Part shown: positions 1-8,200 of the stretch, in pieces
How the letters are laid out: every line of letters begins with the position of its first letter
Numbering within the stretch: position 1 is the first letter of the stretch
Assembly (NCBI GenBank): GCA_007121755.1
Contig: SKJZ01000168.1
Span: forward strand, 1-12,483
Direction: 5' to 3'
DNA from: Halorhodospira sp.
GTDB taxonomy: Bacteria > Pseudomonadota > Gammaproteobacteria > Nitrococcales > Halorhodospiraceae
DNA: 12,483 nt
The notes under the pieces: generated by a model
Database searches by the model: none
What the model saw: the letters and a program-made list of their open reading frames with translations, nothing else
Told to the model about the DNA's origin: nothing
Position numbers and translations under genes: made by a program

Positions 1-1049
1 AGGTGCATTTCGAGGGGTGCGGTCTCCTCACCGCTGTAGTCGATCTTGACCTCGGTGTCGCCGAGTTCAACCAGGGAGAAGAGGCTGAAGTCCCGGAATA
101 TGCGCAGCGCCTCCTCTCGTTCGGCGGTGTCAGCAATGTCTTCCGTCAGCCAGGCGACGACTTCATCATAGGGCCAGTCGTTCATCAAAAAGTCGGGGGC
201 GATATAGGCTTCGACCTCCGCTTCTGTCAGCTGCCCTTTCGCGATCAGGTCGATGAGCGCCGTGAAGGTCTCATCAATAGCCGCAACCACGGCACGAGCA
301 TCGGCTAGGGGGGCTGAGTCACCGACGTTCATGGCCGAGTCATCTTGACTGCTCAGATCATCGGACAAGGTCTCTCCGTCGACACGATTCTCGATGCTGA
401 CCCCCGTGCCATCCACTTCGACCCTGAGCAGGTCGAGGACGCCGTCAAAACCACTGCGATCCGCTTGGAACGCCGAGTTACGGAGGTTGAAGGAGTCGGC
501 GTCATCGCCCTGTATCGCCTCCATCACCGGAAGGATGCGCCCTCGGATACGGGCCTCCTGGTCATCCACCTCACCGGCATCAAGCAGGCTGTAGTCGGGC
601 TCGAGGAAGAACTCCGTTGGGTTTTTGCCGGTGACCGAACCCACGATCAGATCGGTCAATGGTGTGATATTGAGGGTATTGGTCTCCCGGCCGAGGTCGT
701 CGTCCGAGGCGACTGAAAGCAGGGTGTAGGCTCGCCCCCCCGACAGACCGCTGGCGTAGACCAGGTAGGGTTCAGCCAGACCATCGAGATCCAGGGTGTA
801 GCTGCCGTCGCTATCCAGGTTGGTGGCCACATATTCGCCATTGCGCCCCTGCGCGGCGACGAAGCCGGAGATGGGGGCTCCGGCAGCGGCGGTGCCGGAG
901 AGCACGACGGAGCCGGTATGCGGATTGTCATCGCCTCCGGGATCGGAGGAACTGCTGCCTCCATCGCTACAGCCGGTCAGCCCCAACCCCAGGGCCAGGA
1001 CTGCCGGCAACGTTGCCCCCTTGTACACGTCGACAAGTCGATCGTTCAT
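1..1049 (-). CDS. Secreted lipoprotein with carboxypeptidase-regulatory-like N-terminal domain (3' end outside window)
   Basis: The frame stays open from an ATG at 1049 to the left edge, giving 349 codons with no stop, so the C-terminus is missing. A GGGGAG ribosome site lies about 8 nt before the ATG. The N-terminus is a lipoprotein signal: a short polar start, a hydrophobic run, then lipobox L-T-G-C with Cys27 as the lipidated residue. A Gly/Ser/Asp-rich linker follows (residues 28-42). Residues ~45-110 (starting SGTAAAGAPISG) resemble the beta-sandwich carboxypeptidase-regulatory-like domains of surface lipoproteins. The remainder is acidic, with many Asp and Glu, and I do not recognise it. 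It probably sits in the outer membrane or periplasm. Its function is unknown. It lies 75 bp downstream of the hydrolase on the same strand and may be co-transcribed. Lipoprotein call is firm; domain name is moderate. Confidence 0.82.
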   Translation of the reverse strand, partial: MNDRLVDVYKGATLPAVLALGLGLTGCSDGGSSSSDPGGDDNPHTGSVVLSGTAAAGAPISGFVAAQGRNGEYVATNLDSDGSYTLDLDGLAEPYLVYASGLSGGRAYTLLSVASDDDLGRETNTLNITPLTDLIVGSVTGKNPTEFFLEPDYSLLDAGEVDDQEARIRGRILPVMEAIQGDDADSFNLRNSAFQADRSGFDGVLDLLRVEVDGTGVSIENRVDGETLSDDLSSQDDSAMNVGDSAPLADARAVVAAIDETFTALIDLIAKGQLTEAEVEAYIAPDFLMNDWPYDEVVAWLTEDIADTAEREEALRIFRDFSLFSLVELGDTEVKIDYSGEETAPLEMH

Positions 1050-1123
1050 GGTCTTGCTCCCCTTCGGCAAAGACTTTCGGCTCGCTTTCCTCGAACCCTA
1101 CGCCAAGGCGGGGAGGTGACTCA

Positions 1124-1141
1124 ATCACCCAAATGGGTGAT
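1124..1141. other. Perfect hairpin overlapping the hydrolase stop codon
   Basis: ATCACCC (1124-1130), a four-base loop AAAT, and GGGTGAT (1135-1141) form a perfect 7-bp stem that includes the TGA stop of the hydrolase. Neither strand has a T-run after it, so it is not a classic intrinsic terminator. It may protect the mRNA 3' end or weaken read-through into the lipoprotein gene. Confidence 0.35.
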
Positions 1142-2048
1142 ACGAGGTGTCCGTTACGGCCGACCCACTTCCCCCCCTCAACGCCCGGAGCAACACGGCT
1201 AGGTTCTCGGCGGCGTACAGACCGAAGTGGCCGAAGCCTTCAAGGTGTACGAGGCGGGCATGAGGCAGACAACGCACGAGCTGTTCCGCATGATGGATCG
1301 GGATATTGCAGTCCTCGGTATCATGGAAGAGTGTTACTGGTTGCTTGATGCCGGCCAGGTCGAAGCCCCATGGTGCCGCATGGTGCCGGATATCGTGCCG
1401 GGCACCCTGGAGACCGCCACCGAGTGCGGCGGTGACGTTGGTGATAAAGGCTTCCCGGCCGGCCGTAGCGCGGGTCAGTCGCTCGCGATCACTGGGTGCA
1501 GCAACGCTGATGATCTGGTCGGCCAAGCCGGGGAGATCCGCCCCCAGCGGGGCCAGCAGGTCATCGAGCCTATCCGGCTCCTCTAGGCTTGTACGGTAGA
1601 TCTCGTGGCCCTGGGGGTTCATTCCTTCCAGCCAGTGCGGGCCATTGAACGGGGCGATGGAGCTGACGAGCAGGACGCGGGGCACCTGCTCCGGTCCCAG
1701 TCGTGCCGCGCAGGCGAGGGCATACGGGCCACCGCCCGAGTAGCCGATTACGTGAAAACGGGGGTAGCCGAGCAGCGCCATGGCCTCGGCGGCATCGCGG
1801 GCGAAATCACCGAAACTGTCTTCGCCGCGCGGCGGTGACGAGATACCGTAACCGGGACGCTCAAGGACCACCAGACGCAGCCCGGAGTCTTCAATGACTG
1901 ACTCCAACGGGTCGAATTCCCGACGTGAGCCGGGTACGCCGTGGCAATAGAGGACAGGGTGGCCACCGTCGGGGCCGTAAACCGACCAGCCCAGTTGGCG
2001 ACCGTCGGCCAGGGTCAGCGGGTTTTCGAAATTCATAATCAGGGCCAT
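1125..2048 (-). CDS. Alpha/beta-fold hydrolase
   Basis: A 307-residue cytoplasmic alpha/beta hydrolase with no signal peptide. The oxyanion motif HGVPG lies near residue 36. The nucleophile elbow is GYSGGG (Ser104). The acid is in FHDTEDCNIP (probably Asp246) and the catalytic His is in GFGHFG (His274), so the triad is complete and in the usual order. The substrate cannot be deduced; esterase, lactonase or epoxide-hydrolase-like activity are all possible. Start choice: two adjacent ATGs (2051 and 2048) follow GGAGG; the second has the better spacing (4 nt versus 1 nt). The frame stays open to 2102, but that would run through the ribosome site and a dyad, so I reject it. The gene diverges from msrA and precedes the lipoprotein gene on the same strand. 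Confidence 0.88.
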   Translation of the reverse strand: MALIMNFENPLTLADGRQLGWSVYGPDGGHPVLYCHGVPGSRREFDPLESVIEDSGLRLVVLERPGYGISSPPRGEDSFGDFARDAAEAMALLGYPRFHVIGYSGGGPYALACAARLGPEQVPRVLLVSSIAPFNGPHWLEGMNPQGHEIYRTSLEEPDRLDDLLAPLGADLPGLADQIISVAAPSDRERLTRATAGREAFITNVTAALGGGLQGARHDIRHHAAPWGFDLAGIKQPVTLFHDTEDCNIPIHHAEQLVRCLPHARLVHLEGFGHFGLYAAENLAVLLRALRGGSGSAVTDTSYHPFG

Positions 2049-2052
2049 CATT

Positions 2053-2057
2053 CCTCC
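2053..2057 (-). promoter_or_regulatory. Ribosome binding site of the hydrolase
   Basis: GGAGG on the minus strand sits just before two tandem ATG codons. It fixes the hydrolase start at 2048 or 2051 and argues against the longer frame beginning at 2102. Confidence 0.65.
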
Positions 2058-2065
2058 GCTCTCTG

Positions 2066-2081
2066 GCCGTACAAGTACGGC
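2066..2081. promoter_or_regulatory. Perfect 16-bp dyad, operator-like
   Basis: GCCGTACAAGTACGGC has 7-bp arms separated by two bases. It lies in the spacer between the divergent hydrolase and msrA genes, about 15 nt before the hydrolase start. A two-base gap is too small for a good RNA loop, so a dimeric DNA-binding protein site is the more natural reading. No regulator gene is seen nearby. Confidence 0.4.
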
Positions 2082-2120
2082 GGCGGGCTGTACGTTCACC
2101 ACTTCTTACGTCTAATGTTA

Positions 2121-2139
2121 CGGAAGGTATTGCCGGGGA
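2121..2139 (+). repeat. Fragment resembling the arm of the 10058-10197 palindromic element
   Basis: CGGAAGGTATTGCCGGGGA matches the arm sequence starting at 10069 (CGGAACGTATTGCCGGGTA) at 17 of 19 bases. After a 4-base offset, TAGCGC resembles TAGTGC in the arm. The GGGG of this fragment forms the probable msrA ribosome site. It could be a decayed copy of the element or coincidence. Confidence 0.4.
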
Positions 2140-2148
2140 AATAGCGCG

Positions 2149-2685
2149 ATGGCCGACTCTCAACAAGCGACGGTGGGCGGTGGCTGCTTCTGGTGCATCG
2201 AGGCGGTCTTCCATCGGGTGCGCGGCGTCACCTCGACGGCCTGCGGCTACGCTGGAGGGCACACGGAGAACCCCACCTACGCCGAAGTTTGCGGCGGCGC
2301 CACCGGCCACGCCGAGGTGGTTCAACTGACCTTCGATCCGGATATCGTCTCCTACGACCGCCTGCTCCGGGTCTTTTTCACCATCCACGATCCGACCCAG
2401 CGCCACCGCCAAGGTCCAGATATCGGCCCGCAGTACCGCTCCATCATCCTCTATCGCGACCGGGAACAGCGGGAGACGGCGGAAGCGGTCATCAGTGAGA
2501 TGGAGGCGTTCGATGTCTTCAACGAGCCGATCGTGACCGAGATCCGGCCGCTGGAGATCTTCTATCCGGCGGAACCGGAACACCAGCGCTACTTCGACAA
2601 GGCGCCCGACACCCCGTACTGCGCGGCGATAATCACGCCCAAGCTGCAAAAGGCCCGCCAGGAGTTCCCACGGCTACTGGCGTGA
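2149..2685 (+). CDS. msrA: Peptide-methionine (S)-S-oxide reductase MsrA
   Basis: A 178-residue cytoplasmic enzyme that reduces the S-epimer of methionine sulfoxide in proteins and free methionine, normally recycled by thioredoxin. The family signature GCFWCIE begins at residue 12, with catalytic Cys13 and a second Cys at 16. The downstream block HDPTQRHRQGPDIGPQYRS (from residue 80) is the usual MsrA substrate-pocket region. A Cys at 158 in the C-terminal PYC...PKL segment is conserved in the short MsrA group, while the Gly-rich tail with recycling Cys seen in E. coli MsrA is absent. The length is normal for the compact form. The ATG at 2149 has GGGGAA about 9 nt upstream. It diverges from the hydrolase and converges on the diguanylate cyclase gene. 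No msrB is seen in the window. Confidence 0.96.
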   Translation: MADSQQATVGGGCFWCIEAVFHRVRGVTSTACGYAGGHTENPTYAEVCGGATGHAEVVQLTFDPDIVSYDRLLRVFFTIHDPTQRHRQGPDIGPQYRSIILYRDREQRETAEAVISEMEAFDVFNEPIVTEIRPLEIFYPAEPEHQRYFDKAPDTPYCAAIITPKLQKARQEFPRLLA

Positions 2686-2688
2686 CCG

Positions 2689-2712
2689 GCACGGCCCCGA
2701 AGCGGGCCGTGC
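2689..2712. terminator. Two-way terminator hairpin between msrA and the cyclase gene
   Basis: GCACGGCCC (2689-2697) and GGGCCGTGC (2704-2712) form a perfect 9-bp GC-rich stem with loop CGAAGC. It fills the 35-bp gap between two convergent stop codons. No strong T-tract follows on either strand, so termination may be partial. Confidence 0.65.
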
Positions 2713-2720
2713 GCACCCGT

Positions 2721-4430
2721 TCATTCGATGTCGCGGGAAAAGCGGACCGCATTCCGCCCGGCGCGTTTGGCAGCGTACATGGCCGCGTCGGCGGCGCGCA
2801 GCAGCGATTCCGGATCGGCCCCGTCGGCCGGGCAGATGGCCACGCCGATACTCACCGAGATCCGCAACGGCACCCCCGCCACCACCACCTTATCCCCAAA
2901 CTGCTCTCCGATGCGCCGGGTGACCGAGCGGATCGGGGCCTCGGACTCGATATCCGGCAGTAAAACGACGAACTCATCACCGGCGAGCCGGGCCAGCGTG
3001 TCGTCCTCCCGCAGGCATTGGCGCACCCGGCGCGCGACCTCGAGTAGGAGCTGGTCGCCCAATTCGTGGCCGTGGGTATCGTTGATCCGCTTAAAGTGGT
3101 CGAGATCGAAAAAGAGCACCCCCAGTTGGCTGCCGCTTCTCCGCGAGTGGGCGATAGCCAACTCCATCCGGTCGTCGAGCAGACGGCGGTTGGGCAAACC
3201 GGTCAGCGCGTCGTAGTACGCCAGCCGGCGGATGTACTCCTCGTCCTCCTTCATCCGGGTGATGTCGGTAAAGAGGCCGGCGTAGTGCGAGACCTCGCCG
3301 TCGTCGTCGGTTATCGCGGTGATGGTCAACAGCTCCAGAAAGATCTCGCCGTCCTTGCGCCGGTTCCAGATCTCCCCCTGCCAATACCCCTTCTCCCGCA
3401 AGCTCTGCCACATGGCGCGGTAGAAGGCGTCGTCCTGCCGGCCGGAATTGAGGATACCCGGCGACTGCCCGATGATCTCCTCGGGCTGGTAGCCGGTAAT
3501 ATGGGTGAACGCCGGGTTGATGAACTCGACGATGCCGCGCGCGTCGGTGATCATCACCCCCTCCAGCGAGGCCTCGATCAACCGCTCGGCCAGGCGCAAA
3601 CTCTGGCGGGACTTTTTGAGGGCGTTTTCCCGGTCTTCCAGGGCGCGGCGAAGATCCTCCAGATAGACGCGTTCCACGCCCTCCATCATGTCCGAGAAGC
3701 CGAGCAGCCCGACAATCTCCCCGGCGGGCGACTCCACCGCCAAGTGCCTGATCCGGTACTGCAGCAGACGGTTGCGGGCCTGCAGCAGCGTGTCGTCGGT
3801 GCGCACGCGGACCAGCGGCCGGCTGGCCAGATCCCCGGCCCCGGCGTTCTCCGGCGCGGCGGCGATCCAACGCACCACATCGCGCTCCGTGATGATCCCC
3901 GGACCGAGTTCCGGGTCGTCGACGATGGCGGCATCGGCCCCGGCGGCCCGCATCTTGCGGGAGACGGAGAGAATCGGCTCGTCGGTCTCCAGGAAGACCG
4001 GCTTGCTCCGGAACCGGTTGCCGACCTCGCGCAGCCTCAGATACGGCTCCAACCCCTGATTCAGCGCGATATCGCTCTGCGAGAGGATGCCCTGCGGCCG
4101 TCCGGCCTCGTTGACCACCAACAGGTGCCGCACCCCGAGCCGGCCCAACTCCCCGGCCGCCTCGCCCACCGGCGTGTCGGCAGCCAAGGTGTGGAGAGGC
4201 GCGCTCATATGCTCGCTGATCGGCGCGTTGACCGCCCCCGGATCGGTGAAATCGACGGCGAGGGCGTCCCTTTCGGTCCAGATGCCGACCGGCCGCTCCC
4301 CGTCCATGACGACGATGGAGCTGCACCAGCGCTCGCTCATGCGCTGGGCGGCTTCCCGCAACGCCATCTCCGGGGGGCACTGGAGCAGATTGCTCTGGGC
4401 GATCCGTTCCACGGGTATGTCCTGCTGCAT
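2721..4430 (-). CDS. Diguanylate cyclase with four CBS motifs, PAS and GGDEF domains
   Basis: A 569-residue soluble protein with no membrane segment. Residues ~8-255 hold four CBS motifs in two Bateman pairs; the pairs end near residues 125 and 255, and TERDA and TERDV mark the first and third motifs. A charged helical linker (~255-282) leads to a PAS domain (~283-395, with GYWQGEIWNRRKDG) and a GGDEF domain (~402-569). The active site reads AGDEF (483-487); the first Gly to Ala change is compatible with activity in this family. FDLDHFKRIND supplies metal and nucleotide contacts. The inhibitory RxxD site (Arg474-Asp477) stands exactly five residues before AGDEF, so product feedback is expected. 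CBS pairs usually bind adenine nucleotides, so c-di-GMP output may follow energy status (inference). The ATG has GAGG 7 nt upstream. Confidence 0.93.
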   Translation of the reverse strand: MQQDIPVERIAQSNLLQCPPEMALREAAQRMSERWCSSIVVMDGERPVGIWTERDALAVDFTDPGAVNAPISEHMSAPLHTLAADTPVGEAAGELGRLGVRHLLVVNEAGRPQGILSQSDIALNQGLEPYLRLREVGNRFRSKPVFLETDEPILSVSRKMRAAGADAAIVDDPELGPGIITERDVVRWIAAAPENAGAGDLASRPLVRVRTDDTLLQARNRLLQYRIRHLAVESPAGEIVGLLGFSDMMEGVERVYLEDLRRALEDRENALKKSRQSLRLAERLIEASLEGVMITDARGIVEFINPAFTHITGYQPEEIIGQSPGILNSGRQDDAFYRAMWQSLREKGYWQGEIWNRRKDGEIFLELLTITAITDDDGEVSHYAGLFTDITRMKEDEEYIRRLAYYDALTGLPNRRLLDDRMELAIAHSRRSGSQLGVLFFDLDHFKRINDTHGHELGDQLLLEVARRVRQCLREDDTLARLAGDEFVVLLPDIESEAPIRSVTRRIGEQFGDKVVVAGVPLRISVSIGVAICPADGADPESLLRAADAAMYAAKRAGRNAVRFSRDIE

Positions 4431-4541
4431 CGGTGAACCTCGCTCCAGGCAGTGATAAAGTCTTCGGCGATACTTTTCCGCAACATTAGCAAGACGGCAT
4501 CCATACTAAAGCAGGAATACCCCCTTAACGGAATCCCTCTT

Positions 4542-5234
4542 TTGATACCACTCCGAGACCACAACCCCACCCTGCGCCGGCCGATCATCACCTACCTGCT
4601 GTTGATCTCCTGCGTCACCGTTTTTCTCTGGCAGGTCTCGCTGGGCGAGAGCGGCTTCCGCCTCGCCATTGAACTCCTGGGAGCGCGGCCGGCCGCGCTG
4701 TTCGGACTGGAGGTGCCGCACCATCCCGCGATGCCCCCGGCCTGGGTCACGCTCTTCACCTCGATGTTCATGCACGGCGGGTGGCTCCACCTCCTTATGA
4801 ATATGCTCTTCCTGCATATCTTCGCCAACAATGTTGAAGACAGCATGACCCGGCCGCGGTTCCTGCTCTTCTATCTGCTGTGCGGGATCGCCGCCGCATA
4901 CGCCCACGCCGCGCTCAACCCCGCCTCTCCGATCCCGATGGTGGGCGCCAGCGGCGCGATTTCCGGCGTGCTGGGGGCCTACCTCCTTCTCTACCCGCGG
5001 TCGCGCATTCTGGTCGTGGTCCCGTTGATTATCATCTGGCCGCTGCTCTACCTCCCGGCCGGATTGCTCCTGGGCGCCTGGTTCATCCTCCAATTGGTGC
5101 AGTCGGTCGCGCTCCCGTCCGACGGCGGCGGCGTCGCCTTCGCCGCCCACGCGGGCGGCTTCATCGCCGGCATGGCGCTGGTTCCGCTGTTCAAACGGCG
5201 GAATGCCCGGCTGTTCAACGTCTGGAACCGTTAG
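4542..5234 (+). CDS. Rhomboid-family intramembrane serine protease
   Basis: A 230-residue polytopic inner-membrane protein with about six hydrophobic segments. It cuts transmembrane helices of client proteins. The family landmarks are present: HGGWLHLLMN in the second membrane segment (His78 and Asn87, oxyanion and substrate side), GASGAISG with nucleophile Ser137, and AHAGGF with catalytic His203. The start is uncertain. I chose TTG at 4542, because many relatives of this type begin M-I-P-L-R-D and this frame reads [M]IPLRDHNPT there. The frame extends upstream to a GTG at 4452 (260 residues), but those extra 30 residues look unlike the family and lack a good ribosome site. The chosen TTG also has only a weak one (GGA ~8 nt upstream). 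It lies between two c-di-GMP genes on the other strand; any functional link is unproven. Confidence 0.9.
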   Translation: MIPLRDHNPTLRRPIITYLLLISCVTVFLWQVSLGESGFRLAIELLGARPAALFGLEVPHHPAMPPAWVTLFTSMFMHGGWLHLLMNMLFLHIFANNVEDSMTRPRFLLFYLLCGIAAAYAHAALNPASPIPMVGASGAISGVLGAYLLLYPRSRILVVVPLIIIWPLLYLPAGLLLGAWFILQLVQSVALPSDGGGVAFAAHAGGFIAGMALVPLFKRRNARLFNVWNR

Positions 5235-5245
5235 GTTTTGAAGAC

Positions 5246-5259
5246 GCCGCTCCGGCGGC
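5246..5259. terminator. Short hairpin between convergent rhomboid and CheB-CheR-GGDEF-EAL genes
   Basis: GCCGC, loop TCCG, GCGGC makes a perfect 5-bp stem within the 40-bp gap between two convergent stop codons. There is no T-tract, so it is a weak terminator candidate. Confidence 0.35.
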
Positions 5260-5274
5260 ACGGCGCAGTCCGGG

Positions 5275-8200
5275 TCACGCGGAGGGCACACGCGGCTCCG
5301 CCGGAAACCGCTCGACGATCTCCGCCGCACTGACCGGAGCGGCGAACAGATACCCCTGCCCCATCCCGCAGCCGAGTTCGATCAGCGCATTGCACTGCTC
5401 CCGGGTCTCGATCCCCTCAGCGATCGCGGTCAGGTTGAGGGTATTCGCCATGGCGACGATGGTGTGGGCAATGGCGCGGTCGTTCTCGCTGGTCGCCACC
5501 TCATCGACAAAGTCCCGGTCAATCTTGAGTTCGTCGATCGGATAGCGGCGCAGGTGCGCCAACGACGAGTAACCGGTGCCAAAGTCGTCGATGCTGACCA
5601 GCACCCCCATCTCCTTCAATCGCCGCAACAACGACTGCGCCCGTTCCGGATCCGCCATCAGCGCGGTCTCGGTCAGTTCAACCACGAGCCTCTCCGGGGC
5701 GAGGTGGTAGGCGTTGAGCAGGCGGCTGATCGACTTCGGCACGTTGGAGCGGCGGAACTGCTCGGCGGAGACGTTGATCGAGACCCGCGGCAGATCGAAA
5801 CCGCTACCGATCCACTCCGCCATCTGGCGGCACGCACGGTCGGCGACCCACTCCCCGACGGCGTCGATCAGCCCCGTCTTCTCGGCCACCGGAATGAACC
5901 TCACCGGCGGGATCAGGCCGTACTCGGGATGGCGCCAACGGATCAGGGCCTCGACGCCGATGAGGCTACCGTCGAGCAGCGAGACCTGCGGCTGATAGAG
6001 TAGGAAGAGCTCGTCCCGCTCGAACGCCTGGCGCAGCCCGTTCTCCAATTGCAGGCGCTCGTCGGCGGACCTCTTGAGATCGGTAGTAAAGAACTGGTGG
6101 GTACACTTGCCGGAGTCCTTCGCCTTGTACATCGCCCCGTCGGCGTGCTTGAGCAGGGTCTCGGCGTCCTCGCCGTCGTCCGGAAAGAGGCTGATCCCGA
6201 TGCTCGCGCTGACGTAGATCGACTGTCCGGCAAGGGTCATCGGGCGCCCAAGGGCATCGGCGATGCGGCTCGCCGTACTCTCCGCCTCGATGGCCCGCGC
6301 CCCCTCCAGCAGCAGCGCGAACTCGTCGCCGCCGAAACGGGCCACGGTGTCCGAAGCGCGCACGCACTCGCGCAACCGCTCCGCCACCTCCTTGAGCATG
6401 TCATCCCCGGCGTGGTGCCCAAGCGAGTCGTTGATGACCTTGAAATTATCGAGGTCGACGAAGAAGACCGCCGCCCGCGTCTCCTTTTCGCGCCGCGCGC
6501 GGACCACCGTCTGGCGGATCCGGTCGAGGAAGAGCGCACGGTTGGGCAGCGAGGTCAGTTCATCGTGGGTGGCGAGGAACTCGATGCGGCGTTGGGACTC
6601 TTTGATCACCGAGATATCGCTGAAGATCCCGACGTAGTTGAGCACCCGGCCTTCGGCGTCGTGGACCGTATTGATGGTCAACCACTCGGGGTAGATTTCG
6701 CCGTTCTTGCGGCGGTTCCAGATCTCGCCCTGCCACCAGCCGTCCTCCTCCAAAACCTCCTGCATCCCCTGGTAGAACTCCTTGTCGTGCCGGCCGGAGG
6801 CAAGGATGGACGGCGTCTTACCGATCGCCTCGCTCGATTCGTAGCCGGTGACCTTGGTGAAGGCGTCGTTGACAGTCAGGATGCGCTGTTCGGCATCGGT
6901 GATCATGATGCCCTCGCCGGCGCGGTCGAAGACCCGCGCCGCCAAGCGCAACTGCTCCTCGGCGTGCTTGCGCGCCGTGATATCGACAGACTGGGTGCAA
7001 ATGCTCTGCACCACGTCGTCCGCCCCCGAGAGCGGGAAGCGCACAGTCATCAGGTAGCGGTCGCCGTCGACGAAATTCAACGTCTCTTCGGTCTCGAGCG
7101 GTTTCATCTCGCGCACGACTTCAAGATCCCTGGCGCGGAACGCTTCGGCGGTCTTGCGCGAGAAGATTTGAGCGTCGGTCTTGCCGATGACCTCATCGGC
7201 GGCGAAACCGTAGACCTGCTCGAACCGGGCGTTGACGAACTCGTAGCGGCCGGCGAGATCCTTGAGCGTGATAATGGTCGTGGAGTTGTTCATGATCGCC
7301 ATCAGGCGTTGGCGGTTCTCCCGGATCTCCCGCTCCCGGATCATCTTTTCGGTCTGGTCCATCAGGGCGATGATCGCGCCGCGCTGACCGGGCTGGACGG
7401 CCTGCTCGTACGGCGCCACATGGAGCATGTAGTGGCGCTCGTTGGTATAGACGGGCTCCTCGATCGGCGCGTTGGACTCGATCGCCTCCCGCACCCGCGC
7501 CGAGAAGTCGTGCATGCCAGGCGGCAGGCGGAGCGCCGGAATGACCTGGCCGATCGACTTCCCCGCCAGAGAGAAGATGTCGGCGGCCGGACTGTTGAAG
7601 CGGGTCAATTCGAGATCGCCGTTGCAGACCAGGATCGGGAAGCCGACGCTGTTCTGGATCTTCTCCAGGTCGTTCAACGCCTCGGCCAACTCGACGGTGC
7701 GGACCTGCAGCTCCTCGTTGACGGTGGTCAGCTCCTCGTTGGTCGATTGCAGCTCTTCGTTCGAGGATTCGAGCTCCTCGTTGGACGATTGCAACTCCTC
7801 GTTGGCCGCCTGGACCTCCTCGTTGAGGGCCTGCATCTCCTCATTCGACGTCTCCAACTCCTCGATCACCGTCTGTAGGCGCTCGCGGGTCGAGAGCAAC
7901 TCCTCCTCGAGCACCTTGGCGTCACGTTCCGGCGCATCGCCGTCGAGCGCGGCGACATCGCCCTCGCTGCCGCGCGCCTCGGAGACGGGCTCGAAACAGA
8001 CCAAAAAGAGGGAGCTGCTCACCCCCCGCTCCAGCGGATGCACCACCAGCCGCGTCCCCAGCTTGCCGTCCGTCCCATTGACCGTGTACTGCCGGCCGTA
8101 GGCGGAATCGAGCTTGTGCTCGACCTGGTGGACGAGCAACTGCAAGTCGGTACGGAACTCACGCCGGATCAACTGCTGCAGGTTGGTCGTCGGCTTACCG

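Noticed and set aside
483..964. Minus-strand 102-residue frame (656-964) as a separate small gene
   Set aside because: It lies in another frame of the lipoprotein gene, which has a lipobox, a good ribosome site and an uninterrupted frame.
1891..2649. 252-residue minus-strand frame across the msrA gene
   Set aside because: It overlaps the well-supported msrA on the opposite strand and the true hydrolase start region, and it has no recognisable domain.
3066..4436. 456-residue plus-strand open frame opposite the four-CBS cyclase gene
   Set aside because: It is a GC-rich antisense shadow: its residues show no domain and the opposite strand has clear CBS, PAS and GGDEF motifs.
6049..7878. 609-residue plus-strand open frame opposite the CheB-CheR fusion
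   Set aside because: Antisense shadow of PAS/GGDEF coding sequence. Its Leu/Gln/Val-rich repeats mirror the NEEL heptads on the other strand.
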